Source of the DNA: Solicola gregarius
GTDB taxonomy: Bacteria > Actinomycetota > Actinomycetes > Propionibacteriales > Nocardioidaceae
Assembly: GCF_025790165.1 (NCBI RefSeq)
Contig: NZ_CP094970.1
Coordinates: 868,001 to 932,000 of the forward strand
Reading direction: 5' to 3'
Length of the DNA stretch: 64,000 nt
The notes beneath the pieces were generated by a model that searched no databases, was not told where the DNA came from, and worked only from the letters and a program-made list of their open reading frames with translations. Positions 43,034 through 52,116 of this stretch are shown here, in pieces. Every line of letters starts with the position of its first letter. The first letter of the stretch is position 1. The position numbers and the translations under genes are program-made.

Positions 43034-44122
43034 CTACCCGCCGACCTTGGTGCCCGATTCTGCCTCGCGGTACTGCACGGGCCAGATACCCGTTTCTGCC
43101 TCGCCCAGCTCCCAGGCCGCTCGCAGGGGCCAGTGCGGGTCTCGCAGCAGTTCACGGCCCAGAAGGACGACGTCGGCCGCCGCCTCAGCGAGGATGTCCT
43201 CGGCCTGCTTGGGTTCGGTAATCATGCCGACCGCGCCAACTGGGATACTCACTTCTTCCCTTATACGGCGCGCAAACGGCACCTGGTATCCCGGTCCGAC
43301 TGGAATGTTTGCTGGCGCGTTGCCGCCCGATGAGCAGTCGATCAAGTCAACGCCTTCCCCTAGGAGCAGGGACGCCAGTCTCGCGGTGTCTCCCTCACTC
43401 CATCCGCCCTCGATCCAGTCAGTCGAGGAGAGTCTGACGACTACCGGCACACCGGCGTCGACGCGGCGACGGATCTCGCGTACGACCTCGCACACCAGTC
43501 GGACCCGGTTGTCAAAGGAGCCCCCGTATTCGTCGTCGCGGTGATTCGTGAGGGGTGAGAGGAACTCGTGAATCAGGTAGCCGTGGGCCGCGTGCACCTC
43601 GAGGATGTCGAACCCGATGGCCACTGCGCGCTCGGCGGCGTCGCCGAAGGCTGACACGATTCGCGCGATCCCGTCGCCGTTGAGTGGCGCCGGATCCTCA
43701 CGCAGTCCAGGGAACGGAAGCCCCGACGGGGCAACCGGACGCCAGCCGCCTCCTTGGTCGGTGATACCGCCGCGCAGTCCTGTGAAACCGGAGTACGCCG
43801 ATGCCTTGCGGCCGGCATGTGCGAGCTGAATGCCGGCGGTGGCGCCCTGGTCGTGGACGAACTTCACGATCCGTGCCCAGGCCGCCTGTTGGTCGTCATT
43901 CCACAGGCCAGTGTCCTCAGGAGAGATTCGGCCACTCGGAGTCACGGCGGTGGCCTCGGTGAGCACCAAGCCCGCGCCGCCTCGCGCGAAGGCACCGAGA
44001 TGGACCAGGTGCCAGTCATTCGGCTCTCCGTCCACCGCGGAGTATTGGCACATGGGTGATACCCACACGCGGTTGCGTACGGTCACCTGACGAAGCGTGA
44101 TCGGCGTGAAAAGTCGACTCAT
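43034..44122 (-). CDS. Old yellow enzyme family NADH:flavin oxidoreductase (YqjM-like)
   Basis: The protein has 362 residues from ATG 44122, with GAGAGGGTG upstream. It is an FMN TIM barrel: LFTPITLRQVTVRNRVWVSP and MCQYSA at the start, IQLAHAGRKAS (family His/Arg), FDILEVHAAHGYLIHEFLSP and NHRDDEYGGSFDNRVRL, VPVVVRLSSTDW, and VGMITEPKQAEDILAEAAAD with LGRELLRDPHWPLRAA. Such enzymes reduce activated C=C bonds. The frame is open 96 codons upstream, but that segment is not protein-like. Confidence 0.93.
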   Translation of the reverse strand: MSRLFTPITLRQVTVRNRVWVSPMCQYSAVDGEPNDWHLVHLGAFARGGAGLVLTEATAVTPSGRISPEDTGLWNDDQQAAWARIVKFVHDQGATAGIQLAHAGRKASAYSGFTGLRGGITDQGGGWRPVAPSGLPFPGLREDPAPLNGDGIARIVSAFGDAAERAVAIGFDILEVHAAHGYLIHEFLSPLTNHRDDEYGGSFDNRVRLVCEVVREIRRRVDAGVPVVVRLSSTDWIEGGWSEGDTARLASLLLGEGVDLIDCSSGGNAPANIPVGPGYQVPFARRIREEVSIPVGAVGMITEPKQAEDILAEAAADVVLLGRELLRDPHWPLRAAWELGEAETGIWPVQYREAESGTKVGG

Positions 44123-44231
44123 TGGGCACCCTCTCATCTTGTTCGATTCATCGGAGACTGCTGCAGTTGAACGGGACTCGGTGTGGACCCCTGAGGAGTT
44201 GCCGTCAGCGGCTCCGCATTCGTGACGGCAG

Positions 44232-44711
44232 TTACTGGCGCAAGTACCTGATGTATCGATGGCACACGACCGCAATTGGGCCGGTCGGTCCGGGGGCCGT
44301 ATGTTCGAACAATCCGCCGTCCTGCCAGCCTTGACGTTCGTAAAACCGTCGCGCCCGAGCGTTACTCGGGACGACAGCGAGCCACGCTGCCGCGTAACCT
44401 TGCTCGGCAATCCGGCGCTCCCCGGCAGTCAGTACCGCGGCAGCGATACCCGTGCCGCGGTCGTTATCGGCGACGTACACCTGATCGACTTCGTCATCGT
44501 TGACCATGACGAACCCCGCGACAGCGCCGTCGACCACGGCGACAACCGTGTCCGACACTCGATCCGCGCTTCGTCGAGCGAACGATTCTCGGGTACGAGC
44601 ATCAACGAGGGCATCAGGAACGTTGCCGTCATGCACCTCGTGCCAGCCCATGTGCCAGATTCGGGAGACGCGCTCAACGTCGGCGTGATTGGCGGAACGG
44701 ATTTCAATCAT
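44232..44711 (-). CDS. GNAT family N-acetyltransferase
   Basis: The protein has 159 residues. The start IEIRSANHADVERVSRIWHM and the core VDQVYVADNDRGTGIAAAVL (acetyl-CoA loop) with AWLAVVPSNARARRFYERQG are standard GNAT features. The substrate is unknown. It lies 109 bp upstream of the OYE gene on the same strand. Confidence 0.85.
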   Translation of the reverse strand: MIEIRSANHADVERVSRIWHMGWHEVHDGNVPDALVDARTRESFARRSADRVSDTVVAVVDGAVAGFVMVNDDEVDQVYVADNDRGTGIAAAVLTAGERRIAEQGYAAAWLAVVPSNARARRFYERQGWQDGGLFEHTAPGPTGPIAVVCHRYIRYLRQ

Positions 44712-44817
44712 GACAATTCATCCTGATCTAAAGGGCTGCACCGCCAGCAACGACGGCGCGAACAACACCGGCCGGGTCGTCGAAGCGGGGTTGCGGTGTC
44801 CGAATGAAGTACAGCAT

Positions 44818-44847
44818 ACGATCGTACGTTTGTCTACGGTCGTACGT
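44818..44847 (+). promoter_or_regulatory. Two ACGRTCGTACGT direct repeats before a TetR gene
   Basis: ACGATCGTACGT (44818-44829) and ACGGTCGTACGT (44836-44847) lie 18 bases apart, each partly palindromic around CGTACG. TAGACT at 44855-44860 is a good -10 element, placing transcription near the ATG at 44869. The repeats would sit in the -35 to spacer region, ideal for autorepression. Confidence 0.6.
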
Positions 44848-44868
44848 ATGTGCTCTAGACTGTGGGAC

Positions 44869-45453
44869 ATGACGAAGCTGGGAGACGAACGACGGACAGG
44901 GGTGCTCCGAACTGCGGTGCACGCCGCATCGATCGAGGGGCTCGAGGGGCTCACGCTCGGGCGCCTAGCTGTGGTCAGCGGAGTCCCCAAGAGCGCACTT
45001 CAGGCCCTGTTCGGCACGAAGGAGAGTCTCCAATTGGCCATCGTCGCCTACGCAGTCGACATCTTCCAGCACGAGGTCCTGACCCCTTCCGCGGATGTAC
45101 CCGACGGGCTCGCCCGCCTGCGCGTCGTCATGGAGTCCTGGATCGACTACCTGATCATCTTCGACGGCGGATGCCTCTTCGTCGCCAGCGCCAGCGAGCT
45201 CGACGGCCGCCCGGGCCCGACACGCGACGCCATCACCGACGCCGTCGTCAGCGGCGAGAGTCTCCTGGTGCGCCAAACGGACCTCGCCCAACGACTCGGC
45301 GAACTACCCACCGAGCCCGACCCCGAACAGGTCGCCTTCGAGCTTCACGCCGTACTACTAAAAGCCAACCACGATCGACAACTCCTAGCCCGCGATGACG
45401 CCCTCAACCGCGCCCGCACCGCCCTCGACCGCATCCTGCCACCCGCCCCCTAA
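44869..45453 (+). CDS. TetR family transcriptional regulator
   Basis: The protein has 194 residues from ATG 44869 (an upstream in-frame ATG at 44848 lies in the operator). The helix-turn-helix is GVLRTAVHAASIEGLEGLTL and GRLAVVSGVPKSALQALFGT. The C-terminal domain contains SWIDYLIIFDGGCLFVASAS. The -10 box lies 9 bases before the start, suggesting a leaderless mRNA. A 120-bp near-copy of codons from this gene occurs at 47312. Confidence 0.85.
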   Translation: MTKLGDERRTGVLRTAVHAASIEGLEGLTLGRLAVVSGVPKSALQALFGTKESLQLAIVAYAVDIFQHEVLTPSADVPDGLARLRVVMESWIDYLIIFDGGCLFVASASELDGRPGPTRDAITDAVVSGESLLVRQTDLAQRLGELPTEPDPEQVAFELHAVLLKANHDRQLLARDDALNRARTALDRILPPAP

Positions 45454-45459
45454 CAGCCG

Positions 45460-45835
45460 ATGAATGCACCCACGCCCGACGGCATCCTCGTCCTAACTGG
45501 ACCAACCTGCGCCGGCAAATCATCGATCGGCCACCTACTCGCCAACGACTCGAACCTGAGCGACAGGATCTACGCCGAGATCTCCATCTCCCCGACGACG
45601 CCGTACGCCGATTCCGCGAGCGGCCCCAGCCCACGGACCTTTGACGACGATCTCGTGCGCGAGTGCACCGGAGCCTTCCCGTATGGACGCCAGGCGTTGC
45701 GTTTGGATTCCTCACCGGCGGTCGACCCAGCGCCAAGTGGCGGCGAGGACAAGAGCACTGGTCCGAAAACTTCCGATGCGCGTCTGTCAGACATACGCCG
45801 GTGCGTCGGCTGAGGCCATACGGTTGGGAATGTGA
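45460..45835 (+). pseudogene. P-loop kinase-like gene, broken
   Basis: The first part reads PDGILVLTGPTCAGKSSIGH with a Walker A (GPTCAGKS), a start like small nucleotide or shikimate-type kinases. From about 45560 the frame loses sense. Another frame (45663-45848) gives GVAFGFLTGGRPSAKWRRGQ. The product in any single frame is only 117 residues. I call it a decayed kinase gene. Confidence 0.5.
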
Positions 45836-46830
45836 CCGAAACTCGTAGGGTCTTACTCGTCGGATACCCCGCCGCTGAACTGCTCAACATCGCCTGCGTG
45901 GTCAGCACTCTGCAACTGGCCAACTTCCTCCGTGGACGCTCTCTCTACCGCACGCAATTGGCCTCTCCTCGTGGCGCCCCGATCCGTACCGCCACCGGCC
46001 TGGTCGTCAATGCCCAGATCCCACTGGAGCGCGCGCACGGCCCTTTGGACTCCCTCATTGTGGTCGGCGGCACAGGCTATGTCGACGCCATGAATGACGA
46101 ACGACTGGTCGCGCACGTGCGACGGCTCAGCCGGGAGTCACGCCGGGTGGCATCGGTGTGTACCGGTGCCGGCATCCTCGCGGCGACCGGCTTGCTGGAC
46201 GGACGACACGCTGCTACCCACTGGGACCACGCGGCGTACCTCCGAGCACGCTTTCCCGCAGTCAAGTTCGACAGCGATCCCATCTACATCGCGGAGAACG
46301 ACGTGTGCACCTCAGCGGGCGTCACGGCCGCGCTCGACCTCACTTTGTCGTTCATCGAGACAGACGCTGGCGCAGACCTGGCGCGCGACGTGTCACGCCA
46401 ACTGGTGACCTACCTCCATCGGCCGGGGAACCAGGCCCAGATGAGTATGTACACGGCGCCACCTGCCACCGGACACTCCGTGGTGCAGGACACCGTCTCC
46501 TACATCGCGTCGCACCTCGACCACGACCTCTCGGCCACCGCTCTGGCCAAGCGAGTCACCGTCAGCGAACGGCACCTCGCGCGCCTCTTCCTCAAGGAGC
46601 TCGGCGTGACACCGGGCCGATACGTGCGACGAGCGCGAACGGAGGCCTCAGCCCGCCTACTAACCGGCACAGATCTCACTGTGCGGACCATCTCCTCCCG
46701 CTGCGGATTCGGAACAGCCGAGGCCCTTCGCCAAGCATTCGCAAGCACGTACGGAGTCTCTCCCTCCCATTACCGGACCACCCAGTCCAGGTCAGCTGCT
46801 TCCCCGCGCGGTCGGTCTGCATCTCAGTAA
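45832..46830 (+). CDS. GlxA-type AraC regulator with DJ-1/PfpI domain
   Basis: The product has 332 residues from a GTG. The DJ-1/PfpI sensor spans about 5-190 (LLVGYPAAELLNIACVVSTL, DSLIVVGGTGYVDAM, VASVCTGAGILAATGLLDGR). The AraC domain spans about 220-320 (LSATALAKRVTVSERHLARL, TVRTISSRCGFGTAEALRQA and FASTYGVSPSHYR). Its target is not evident from the decayed neighbours. Confidence 0.9.
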   Translation: MTETRRVLLVGYPAAELLNIACVVSTLQLANFLRGRSLYRTQLASPRGAPIRTATGLVVNAQIPLERAHGPLDSLIVVGGTGYVDAMNDERLVAHVRRLSRESRRVASVCTGAGILAATGLLDGRHAATHWDHAAYLRARFPAVKFDSDPIYIAENDVCTSAGVTAALDLTLSFIETDAGADLARDVSRQLVTYLHRPGNQAQMSMYTAPPATGHSVVQDTVSYIASHLDHDLSATALAKRVTVSERHLARLFLKELGVTPGRYVRRARTEASARLLTGTDLTVRTISSRCGFGTAEALRQAFASTYGVSPSHYRTTQSRSAASPRGRSASQ

Positions 46831-46972
46831 CACCCCGAGCTCAATGCCGTGGCCAACTCTCATAGGCAGAGCAGTGTCACAGACAACGGCGTCGGACGTC
46901 GGATGCTCGGACAGGCGGCACGACACCGTTAGCTCGCACTACGCCAACGTGGACACCTTCCAGGCGCGACCC

Positions 46973-47300
46973 TCACTCGCGTGGCCACGAGGAAACTAGT
47001 GGCCGTCCGACCATGCTGCTTGCGACCGCGCAGAACTCGTTGTCCTCCGGATCGGCAAGCACCGTCCGCCCACCTTCGGAGTCAGCCTCCCGCAGCAAGG
47101 TGGCGCCTTTCGCAATCAGCGAGGGGACGTCACCGCAAACAACGTCGAGATGAATGCGGTTCTTATACGTGAACCCTGGTGCGTCGTGGCCGACGCGGGC
47201 GCCCAATGCATCGCCCACGAAGTGGCGATTGAAGTCGGATCGGCACAGTCAATGATGAGTTCGTAGAGGCAGTGCGGCGGCACTTGGTCACGCTCGAAAC
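46973..47300 (-). pseudogene. VOC/glyoxalase-like protein with frameshift
   Basis: One frame (about 47300-47225) gives RDQVPPHCLYELIIDCADPT and SIAT; after a one-base shift another gives VGDALGARVGHDAPGFTYKN, RIHLDVVCGDVPSLIAKGAT and LLREADSEGGRTVLADPEDN plus EFCAV. The two together make one vicinal oxygen chelate domain. The shift near 47220 breaks it. Confidence 0.75.
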
Positions 47301-47311
47301 GCAGAGCTCGC

Positions 47312-47431
47312 CGCCAGCGAGCTCGACGGCCGCCCGGGCCCGACACACGACGCCATCACCGAGGCCGACGTCAGCGGCGAGAGTCTCCCGGTGCGCCAAA
47401 CGGTCCTCGCCCAGCGACTCGGCGAACTACC
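47312..47431 (+). repeat. Diverged partial copy of the TetR gene
   Basis: This 120-bp stretch matches 45189-45308 inside the TetR gene with roughly nine in ten bases equal, in the same orientation (for example GCGAGCTCGACGGCCGCCCG in both). It starts right next to the 5' end of the VOC remnant and shows no protein context of its own. Confidence 0.8.
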
Positions 47432-47461
47432 TGGCTTTGATCCCGGTTGGTGGACACAGGG

Positions 47462-47590
47462 TTATGCGTCGTTCTGATCTGCCGCGGTCTGAGTGCCTTG
47501 TTGTATCTCGACTGCCACGGGGCTGGCCTGGCCGATCGAGGAGCGCCTCCGGCGGCAGTTGTAGCGGTCCTCGATCCAGGCACCGACGTC
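47462..47590 (-). pseudogene. IS3-type transposase C-terminal remnant
   Basis: The frame DVGAWIEDRYNCRRRRSSIG then QASPVAVEIQQG resembles the end of IS3-family OrfB integrases (YNxxRRHSSLGxxSPxxFE). Catalytic residues before it are missing. It lies just downstream of the ArsR gene, and was probably left by a decayed element. Confidence 0.6.
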
Positions 47591-47731
47591 CTGACGAGAC
47601 GCTTGAAGCTGGACTGTGAGTGCAGCGGATGGGTGCGCCGCGCTCGGTCTCTCTTCGTGTTTGTCGGAGTCAACACGGCCGGCGCACACGGCGAGGCGCC
47701 CGGATTGGGTCGCCACTTGCGTCTTGAGGTT

Positions 47732-48031
47732 TCAGACCTGACCGAGTATGACCTGGGCTTCCGCGATGCCGGCCTCGTTGCGCCGGTGGAATGTGCGTTG
47801 TCCGATCCTTTCGGTGGTGATGAGCCCGGCCGCCCGCAGGATGTCGAGGTGGCGAGTGGCGGTGGGTTGCGAGATGCCCACTGTTGCCGCGATAAGTGAG
47901 ACGCAGGCTCCAGCCTCGCCGAGGTCGCCCTCTCGCTGCGAGGCCAACCGCTTCGATGGTTCGCGCAGCAGTTCAAGGATCGTCAGTCTAGTTTCGGATG
48001 CTAGGGCTCGGGCTACCTCGTGGACGCGCAT
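47732..48031 (-). CDS. ArsR family winged-helix regulator
   Basis: The protein has 99 residues. The ArsR core ALASETRLTILELLREPSKR, then CVSLIAATVGISQPTATRHL and DILRAAGLITTERIGQRTFH, is complete. No metal-binding cysteine pair is evident (one Cys before the recognition helix), so a small-molecule or redox signal is as likely as a metal. It is divergent from the amidase gene at 48093 and probably controls that cluster. Confidence 0.87.
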   Translation of the reverse strand: MRVHEVARALASETRLTILELLREPSKRLASQREGDLGEAGACVSLIAATVGISQPTATRHLDILRAAGLITTERIGQRTFHRRNEAGIAEAQVILGQV

Positions 48032-48039
48032 ACAAGAAA

Positions 48040-48073
48040 CATAGCCGCATAGACATATAGCGAAATAGCTATG
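48040..48073. promoter_or_regulatory. ATAG-rich imperfect palindrome between ArsR and amidase genes
   Basis: The region begins CATAGC and ends GCTATG, with several more ATAG words between. It lies 9-20 bases from both gene starts (48031 and 48093). AT-rich dyads of this size are typical of ArsR operators. Confidence 0.5.
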
Positions 48074-48092
48074 CCCGTGTTAGCGTCCCGGC

Positions 48093-49428
48093 ATGCATGT
48101 CGCCCGCGTCGCACCACTGCTCTCCACGTTGCGCGCAAACGACGGCCCCGATGCCTTCGTGACTGTGACAACTGAGCGTGCAATCAGTGAGGCCCGAGCA
48201 CTGGACGCGCGCGAGCAGCGGGCGTCGCAACATTTGCTGCTATCTGGCCGAACGGTCGCCTTCAAGGACGTCGTTCCACTGCATGGCAGCCCGACGCGTG
48301 CCGGAACCAAGTTCATCCGAGGCTCCACCGAAGAGGCTGATCACACGATCGTGCGGATCCTTCGTCGGCACGGCGCGATCTGCGTGGGTAAGACTGCGAT
48401 GAGCGAGCTCGGAGTATCGGTGCTAGGTGAGAACGAGATCTTGCCGGCGCCAACAAATCCCTTCGACGAACACCGCGTTTGCGGTGGATCGTCATCTGGA
48501 GCTGCGGCTGGAGTTGCGGCGGGCCTGATCGATCTCGGTGTCGGTACCGACAGCGGCGGCTCGGTTCGTCTGCCGGCCGCGTGGTGTGGAGTCGTTGGTT
48601 ACAAACCCACACGCGACCTCATCGCGCAAAGAGGCCTGATTACGTTCTCGCCCACTCTGGACTCGGTCGGTTTGGTCGCACGGACTGTGCGGGATGTCCG
48701 GCTCGGGGCGTCAGCACTTCTGAGGCAGACTGCGACTGCAGCATCCGATGGCGCCGTCACCATCCTATTCTCCCGAGCCTACTTCGAGCCCGTCGATCCA
48801 TCCGCGCTGGCGGTCTATGACCGCGCGGTGAGCGTCCTGAAGGTTCACCTGCCGACTGACCCGACCACCTGTCCCGATCCGTTCAGTGGTCTGGAGCGCT
48901 TTCGGCGTCGTCACGGCTCGACCGCTGCCGACGAGGGGTGGGACCTGTGGCGAGATCCGGTCATGGCGGCCGGGGACCTGGCATCACCTCGCCTCCGCCG
49001 GTGGTTCACCAACCACAACCCGAGTGGCCGTGTCGCTCGCCGACGTCGCTCGGCCGTGCGCCAGCGACTGATGGCACGGTTCGCGTCGATTGTCCCCACC
49101 GGCCGTGTGCCAGCGACTGATGGCACGGTTCGCGTCGATTGTCCCCACCGGCCGTGTGCTGGTGACGCCGACGAGCCTTACCGAGCCGCCGAGGTTCGAC
49201 GACCTGCACGGCGCCAGGTACGACGAGCTGTACCGAGAAGCCCACCGCATGCTGTGGGCCCTCAACGAACTCGACGGCCCAGCGATCACGGTGCCATGCG
49301 GCTTCACCGATTCAGGACTCCCCGTGGGCCTGCAGCTCTGCGCCCCATCCGGGCGCGATGCGGACGTCCTCAGCGCAGCCGAGCGCGTCGAGAACGTGCT
49401 CACGGAGCAGCACGTTCCAACTCACTGA
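48093..49428 (+). pseudogene. Amidase gene interrupted by a 49-bp tandem duplication
   Basis: Amidase-signature enzymes hydrolyse C-N amide bonds with a Lys-cisSer-Ser triad. Here the triad is visible: Lys in TVAFKDVVPLHG, Ser in VCGGSSSGAAAGVAAGL and Ser in GVGTDSGGSVRLPAAWCG. In-frame sense runs to about 49108. An exact second copy of 49 bases (49109-49157) shifts the frame by one. The C-terminus (ALNELDGPAITVPCGFTDSG and LPVGLQLCAPSGRDADVLSA) then continues in the other frame to a stop at 49426-49428. Deleting one copy restores a complete amidase. As it stands the first frame reads through into the next gene. Confidence 0.88.
49060..49157. repeat. Exact 49-bp tandem duplication
   Basis: The unit begins GCCAGCGACTGATGGCACGG and ends CCACCGGCCGTGT; copies lie at 49060-49108 and 49109-49157 with no mismatch. 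CGGCCGTG also precedes the first copy. Because 49 is not a multiple of three, the copy number sets the amidase reading frame. Confidence 0.97.
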
Positions 49429-49439
49429 CAAGGATGCCC

Positions 49440-50459
49440 ATGGCCGATCAGATCGAGCTGGCGCTCCATAGCTACAGCCGCCGCCTGCGCTTCGTTCACG
49501 ATCCCGACTACGATGTCTTCACCTTCATCGACGAGGCCGCACGCCGCGGTTTCGCAGGCGTCAATATCAGTCTTTCCGGGCCAGACAATGCCCACCTGCC
49601 ACCACACCGCCACCTTGGCGGGAACACACCGGCCCACCTCTCCGCCGTCGCCGACGCACTCCGCAGCCGGGGCATGTCCGTTGAAGTCGACACCGACACC
49701 GTCCAACCAGACCGCCTCCAGACCGCCATCACCATCGCCGGGGCGCTGGGAGCCCGCGTACTACGGACGTTCACCCACCACTGCGAACCGGATGTGTTGG
49801 CCAAGACCACGCACGAGCTGGCGCTCTCCCGTCTCGCCGCTGAAGCAGCCGACGTCGTCGTCGCAGTCGAGAACCATGAGGAGTTCACCTCGGCCGAACT
49901 CGTCCGACTTGTCGAAAATGTCGACAGCCCCCACGTCCGGCTGCTATTCGACTACGGCAACAGCCTCCCCGTGCTCGAGCCGCCTGCCGTAGCGCTCGCA
50001 TCGATGCTGCCCTACGTCGTCGCCTGCCACCTCAAGGACGTCGCGATGATCTCCGCCGACGACAGTCCGGACAGCGTGCCAGCGACGATGGGTGTTCCCC
50101 TCGGGCACGGACACATCCCCGTGGAATCCCTGACCAGGACGCTCGTCACCGGCCGCATCCGGCGCCTAGCACTCCAGAACGTGTGGGGATATCACGTGCC
50201 CCTGGGCAAACTCCGCCCCATCGACCCGAACGACCCGCGACTTGGCGAAGGCGACTTCGCCTACATTCGCCCCCCGTTCTCACCGCCGATCGTCTGCTTC
50301 CACCCCGAGAGCGTATACACGCCGGAACAGTTGATGGCTCTCGAGGACCACGCACTCGACGTCGCGACCCGCAATGCCATCACCCTGTGCCAACGCATCA
50401 CCGGAGGCCGACCAAGCCCCGATGAGCCGGTATCAGGCAACCGAGGAGCACGATCGTGA
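49440..50459 (+). CDS. Sugar phosphate isomerase/epimerase (TIM-barrel, xylose isomerase-like)
   Basis: The product is 339 residues from ATG 49440, with ACAAGG 6 bases before. The barrel pattern includes FTFIDEAARRGFAGVNISL, RSRGMSVEVDTDTVQPDRLQ, AAEAADVVVAVENHEEFTSA, LLFDYGNSLPVLEPPAVAL and PYVVACHLKDVAMISADDSP, with Glu/Asp/His positions as in the metal site of this superfamily. Because of the duplication upstream, the same frame is open from the amidase start, but a fusion is not likely to be functional. The stop overlaps the next gene's GTG. Confidence 0.87.
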   Translation: MADQIELALHSYSRRLRFVHDPDYDVFTFIDEAARRGFAGVNISLSGPDNAHLPPHRHLGGNTPAHLSAVADALRSRGMSVEVDTDTVQPDRLQTAITIAGALGARVLRTFTHHCEPDVLAKTTHELALSRLAAEAADVVVAVENHEEFTSAELVRLVENVDSPHVRLLFDYGNSLPVLEPPAVALASMLPYVVACHLKDVAMISADDSPDSVPATMGVPLGHGHIPVESLTRTLVTGRIRRLALQNVWGYHVPLGKLRPIDPNDPRLGEGDFAYIRPPFSPPIVCFHPESVYTPEQLMALEDHALDVATRNAITLCQRITGGRPSPDEPVSGNRGARS

Positions 50460-51790
50460 CTACACACAAGACCTGCGACGCCTGGACCGGACCGGACAAT
50501 CACGGCACCTATCAACGTCGTTCCCTGCGCAAGGGTCACCACCGCCGCTGCCTGGGGGCACGGGCTCGACGGCTATGACCTTGGCGTGCTGAGCGTCGCG
50601 TTGCCGGCCATCGCCCTCGAAGCTAAAGTCCTCCGCGTTCGAGCTCGGGCTGCTGGGTGCATCGTCGCTGATCGCTACCTTTATCGGAGGACTCGCCTTC
50701 GGCTGGCTGACTGCCAAGATCGGCCGCCGCGTCACGTTCTCCACTCGTGTTCATCGCTGTCATCGCCACATGGGTCGCCCAACTATCGACGGTCACCTTC
50801 GCGCTGCTATTCCTCGCCCGCCTGGGCAGCGGCTTCGCTATCGGGGCGGAGCACACCGTCGGAGAACCGATGCTCGCCGAGTTCTCTCCCTCCCGCGGCG
50901 AGGCCGTCGCATCTCGTTTGCTCAGGTCTGCTGAACCTCGACAACCTTCTCGCGGTGATCAGCGGGTACGCCCTCCTGGAATGGGGCCGATGTGCACTGG
51001 CGCGGTACTCGCCAGCGCCGCCATCCCAGCCCTCGTCGGTCTGCGGCTTCGACGCAACATCGCAGAATCGCCCCTGGCTCGCGCGGCAAGGTCACCAAAC
51101 GGAGGCTCGCCGCATTTCCGATACCTACCTCGGCGCGACCTCCTTCGACCAAGGGGCACTGGGCGCCGAGAACCGGGCGATCGACAGCAACTGGTCCTCA
51201 CTGTTTCGCGGACAACAGCGGCAACGCGCCGTCTTCGAGGCCGTGATGTACCTGTTCCTGGTCATCTCCTACTTCGCGATCTTCACCTTCGCGCCGACCG
51301 TCCTGAGCACCATGGGCGTCTCCAATGTCGTTGCCGGCACCATCGCCCTCAACGCCATCGCACAATCGGCACCGTCGCAGGCAGACTATGCGTGGACTCG
51401 CTCGGACGTCGACGCCTCCTCATCGGCCCGTTCACGGCGAGCATCGCCGCATTCATCGCCCTCGCGGCCTTCGGCGGCGATTCCGCTCCGATCGTGACCG
51501 TCTGCTTCATCGTCTTCGCCTTCCTCAGCTCCGCCGCCTGCGTCCTCATCCCGTCTACCCGGGTGAACCTGTTTCCACCTCCTTGCGCTCGACCGGAGCC
51601 GGCCTCTTCACCGCTATCAGCCGAGTCGGAGCGGCTCTCGGAACGTTCCTAATCCCGGCAACTATCACTGGACTCGGCATCGCAAGCGTCATGGTCGTTG
51701 GCGCCGTCGTCTGCGTCATCGGCCTTGCCGATACCTACACGTGGGCGCGGCCGGGCGATCGTCCGGGATCAGCGCCGGCTCGACGCGGGC
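50456..51790 (+). pseudogene. MFS (sugar/acid symporter-like) transporter with many frameshifts
   Basis: Pieces of one transporter appear in shifting frames: AWGHGLDGYDLGVLSVALPA, then LIATFIGGLAFGWLTAKIGR, FALLFLARLGSGFAIGAEHT, AVMYLFLVISYFAIFTFAPT, FTASIAAFIALAAFGGDSAP and GAGLFTAISRVGAALGTFLI. The RIG-x-R loop and the later FTAISR/GAALGTF block are MFS metabolite:H+ symporter landmarks. At least five frame changes are needed. The GTG start overlaps the isomerase stop, so it was the third gene of the amidase operon. Confidence 0.8.
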
Positions 51791-51898
51791 GGCAGCGCGG
51801 CTGGACGATCCCGCGCGCGATGCCGGCGCGGGCGTCGGCGACGCCGTGGGCATGGTGTACGTGTTGAGAGTGCCGCGGCCGGCCAAATCGAGGATCGG

Positions 51899-52013
51899 CG
51901 ACCGTACTGGAGCGCAAAGGGTTCATCAAGATCGGCAAGGAGACCTCGTGGGCCGCCTGCGCCGGCAAGGACGTGCTCGAGCACATCTACCGCCTCGACT
52001 TGTCACCTCATCG
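51899..52013 (+). pseudogene. GNAT-like C-terminal remnant
   Basis: The frame TVLERKGFIKIGKETSWAAC then KDVLEHIYRLDL matches the last strand-helix of GNAT acetyltransferases (VLEKxGFxxxGxE). No start or acetyl-CoA loop is present. It lies between the decayed MFS gene and the convergent MFS exporter. Confidence 0.4.
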
Positions 52014-52116
52014 AGCCCGACACCGGAGGAACCCTTGCGGTATTCCTCCGGTGCGGGGCGGTGATGGCTCGGGACATTACCGCTCGAGTCCCGGTTACTG
52101 GCTACCGGGCCTGCGC

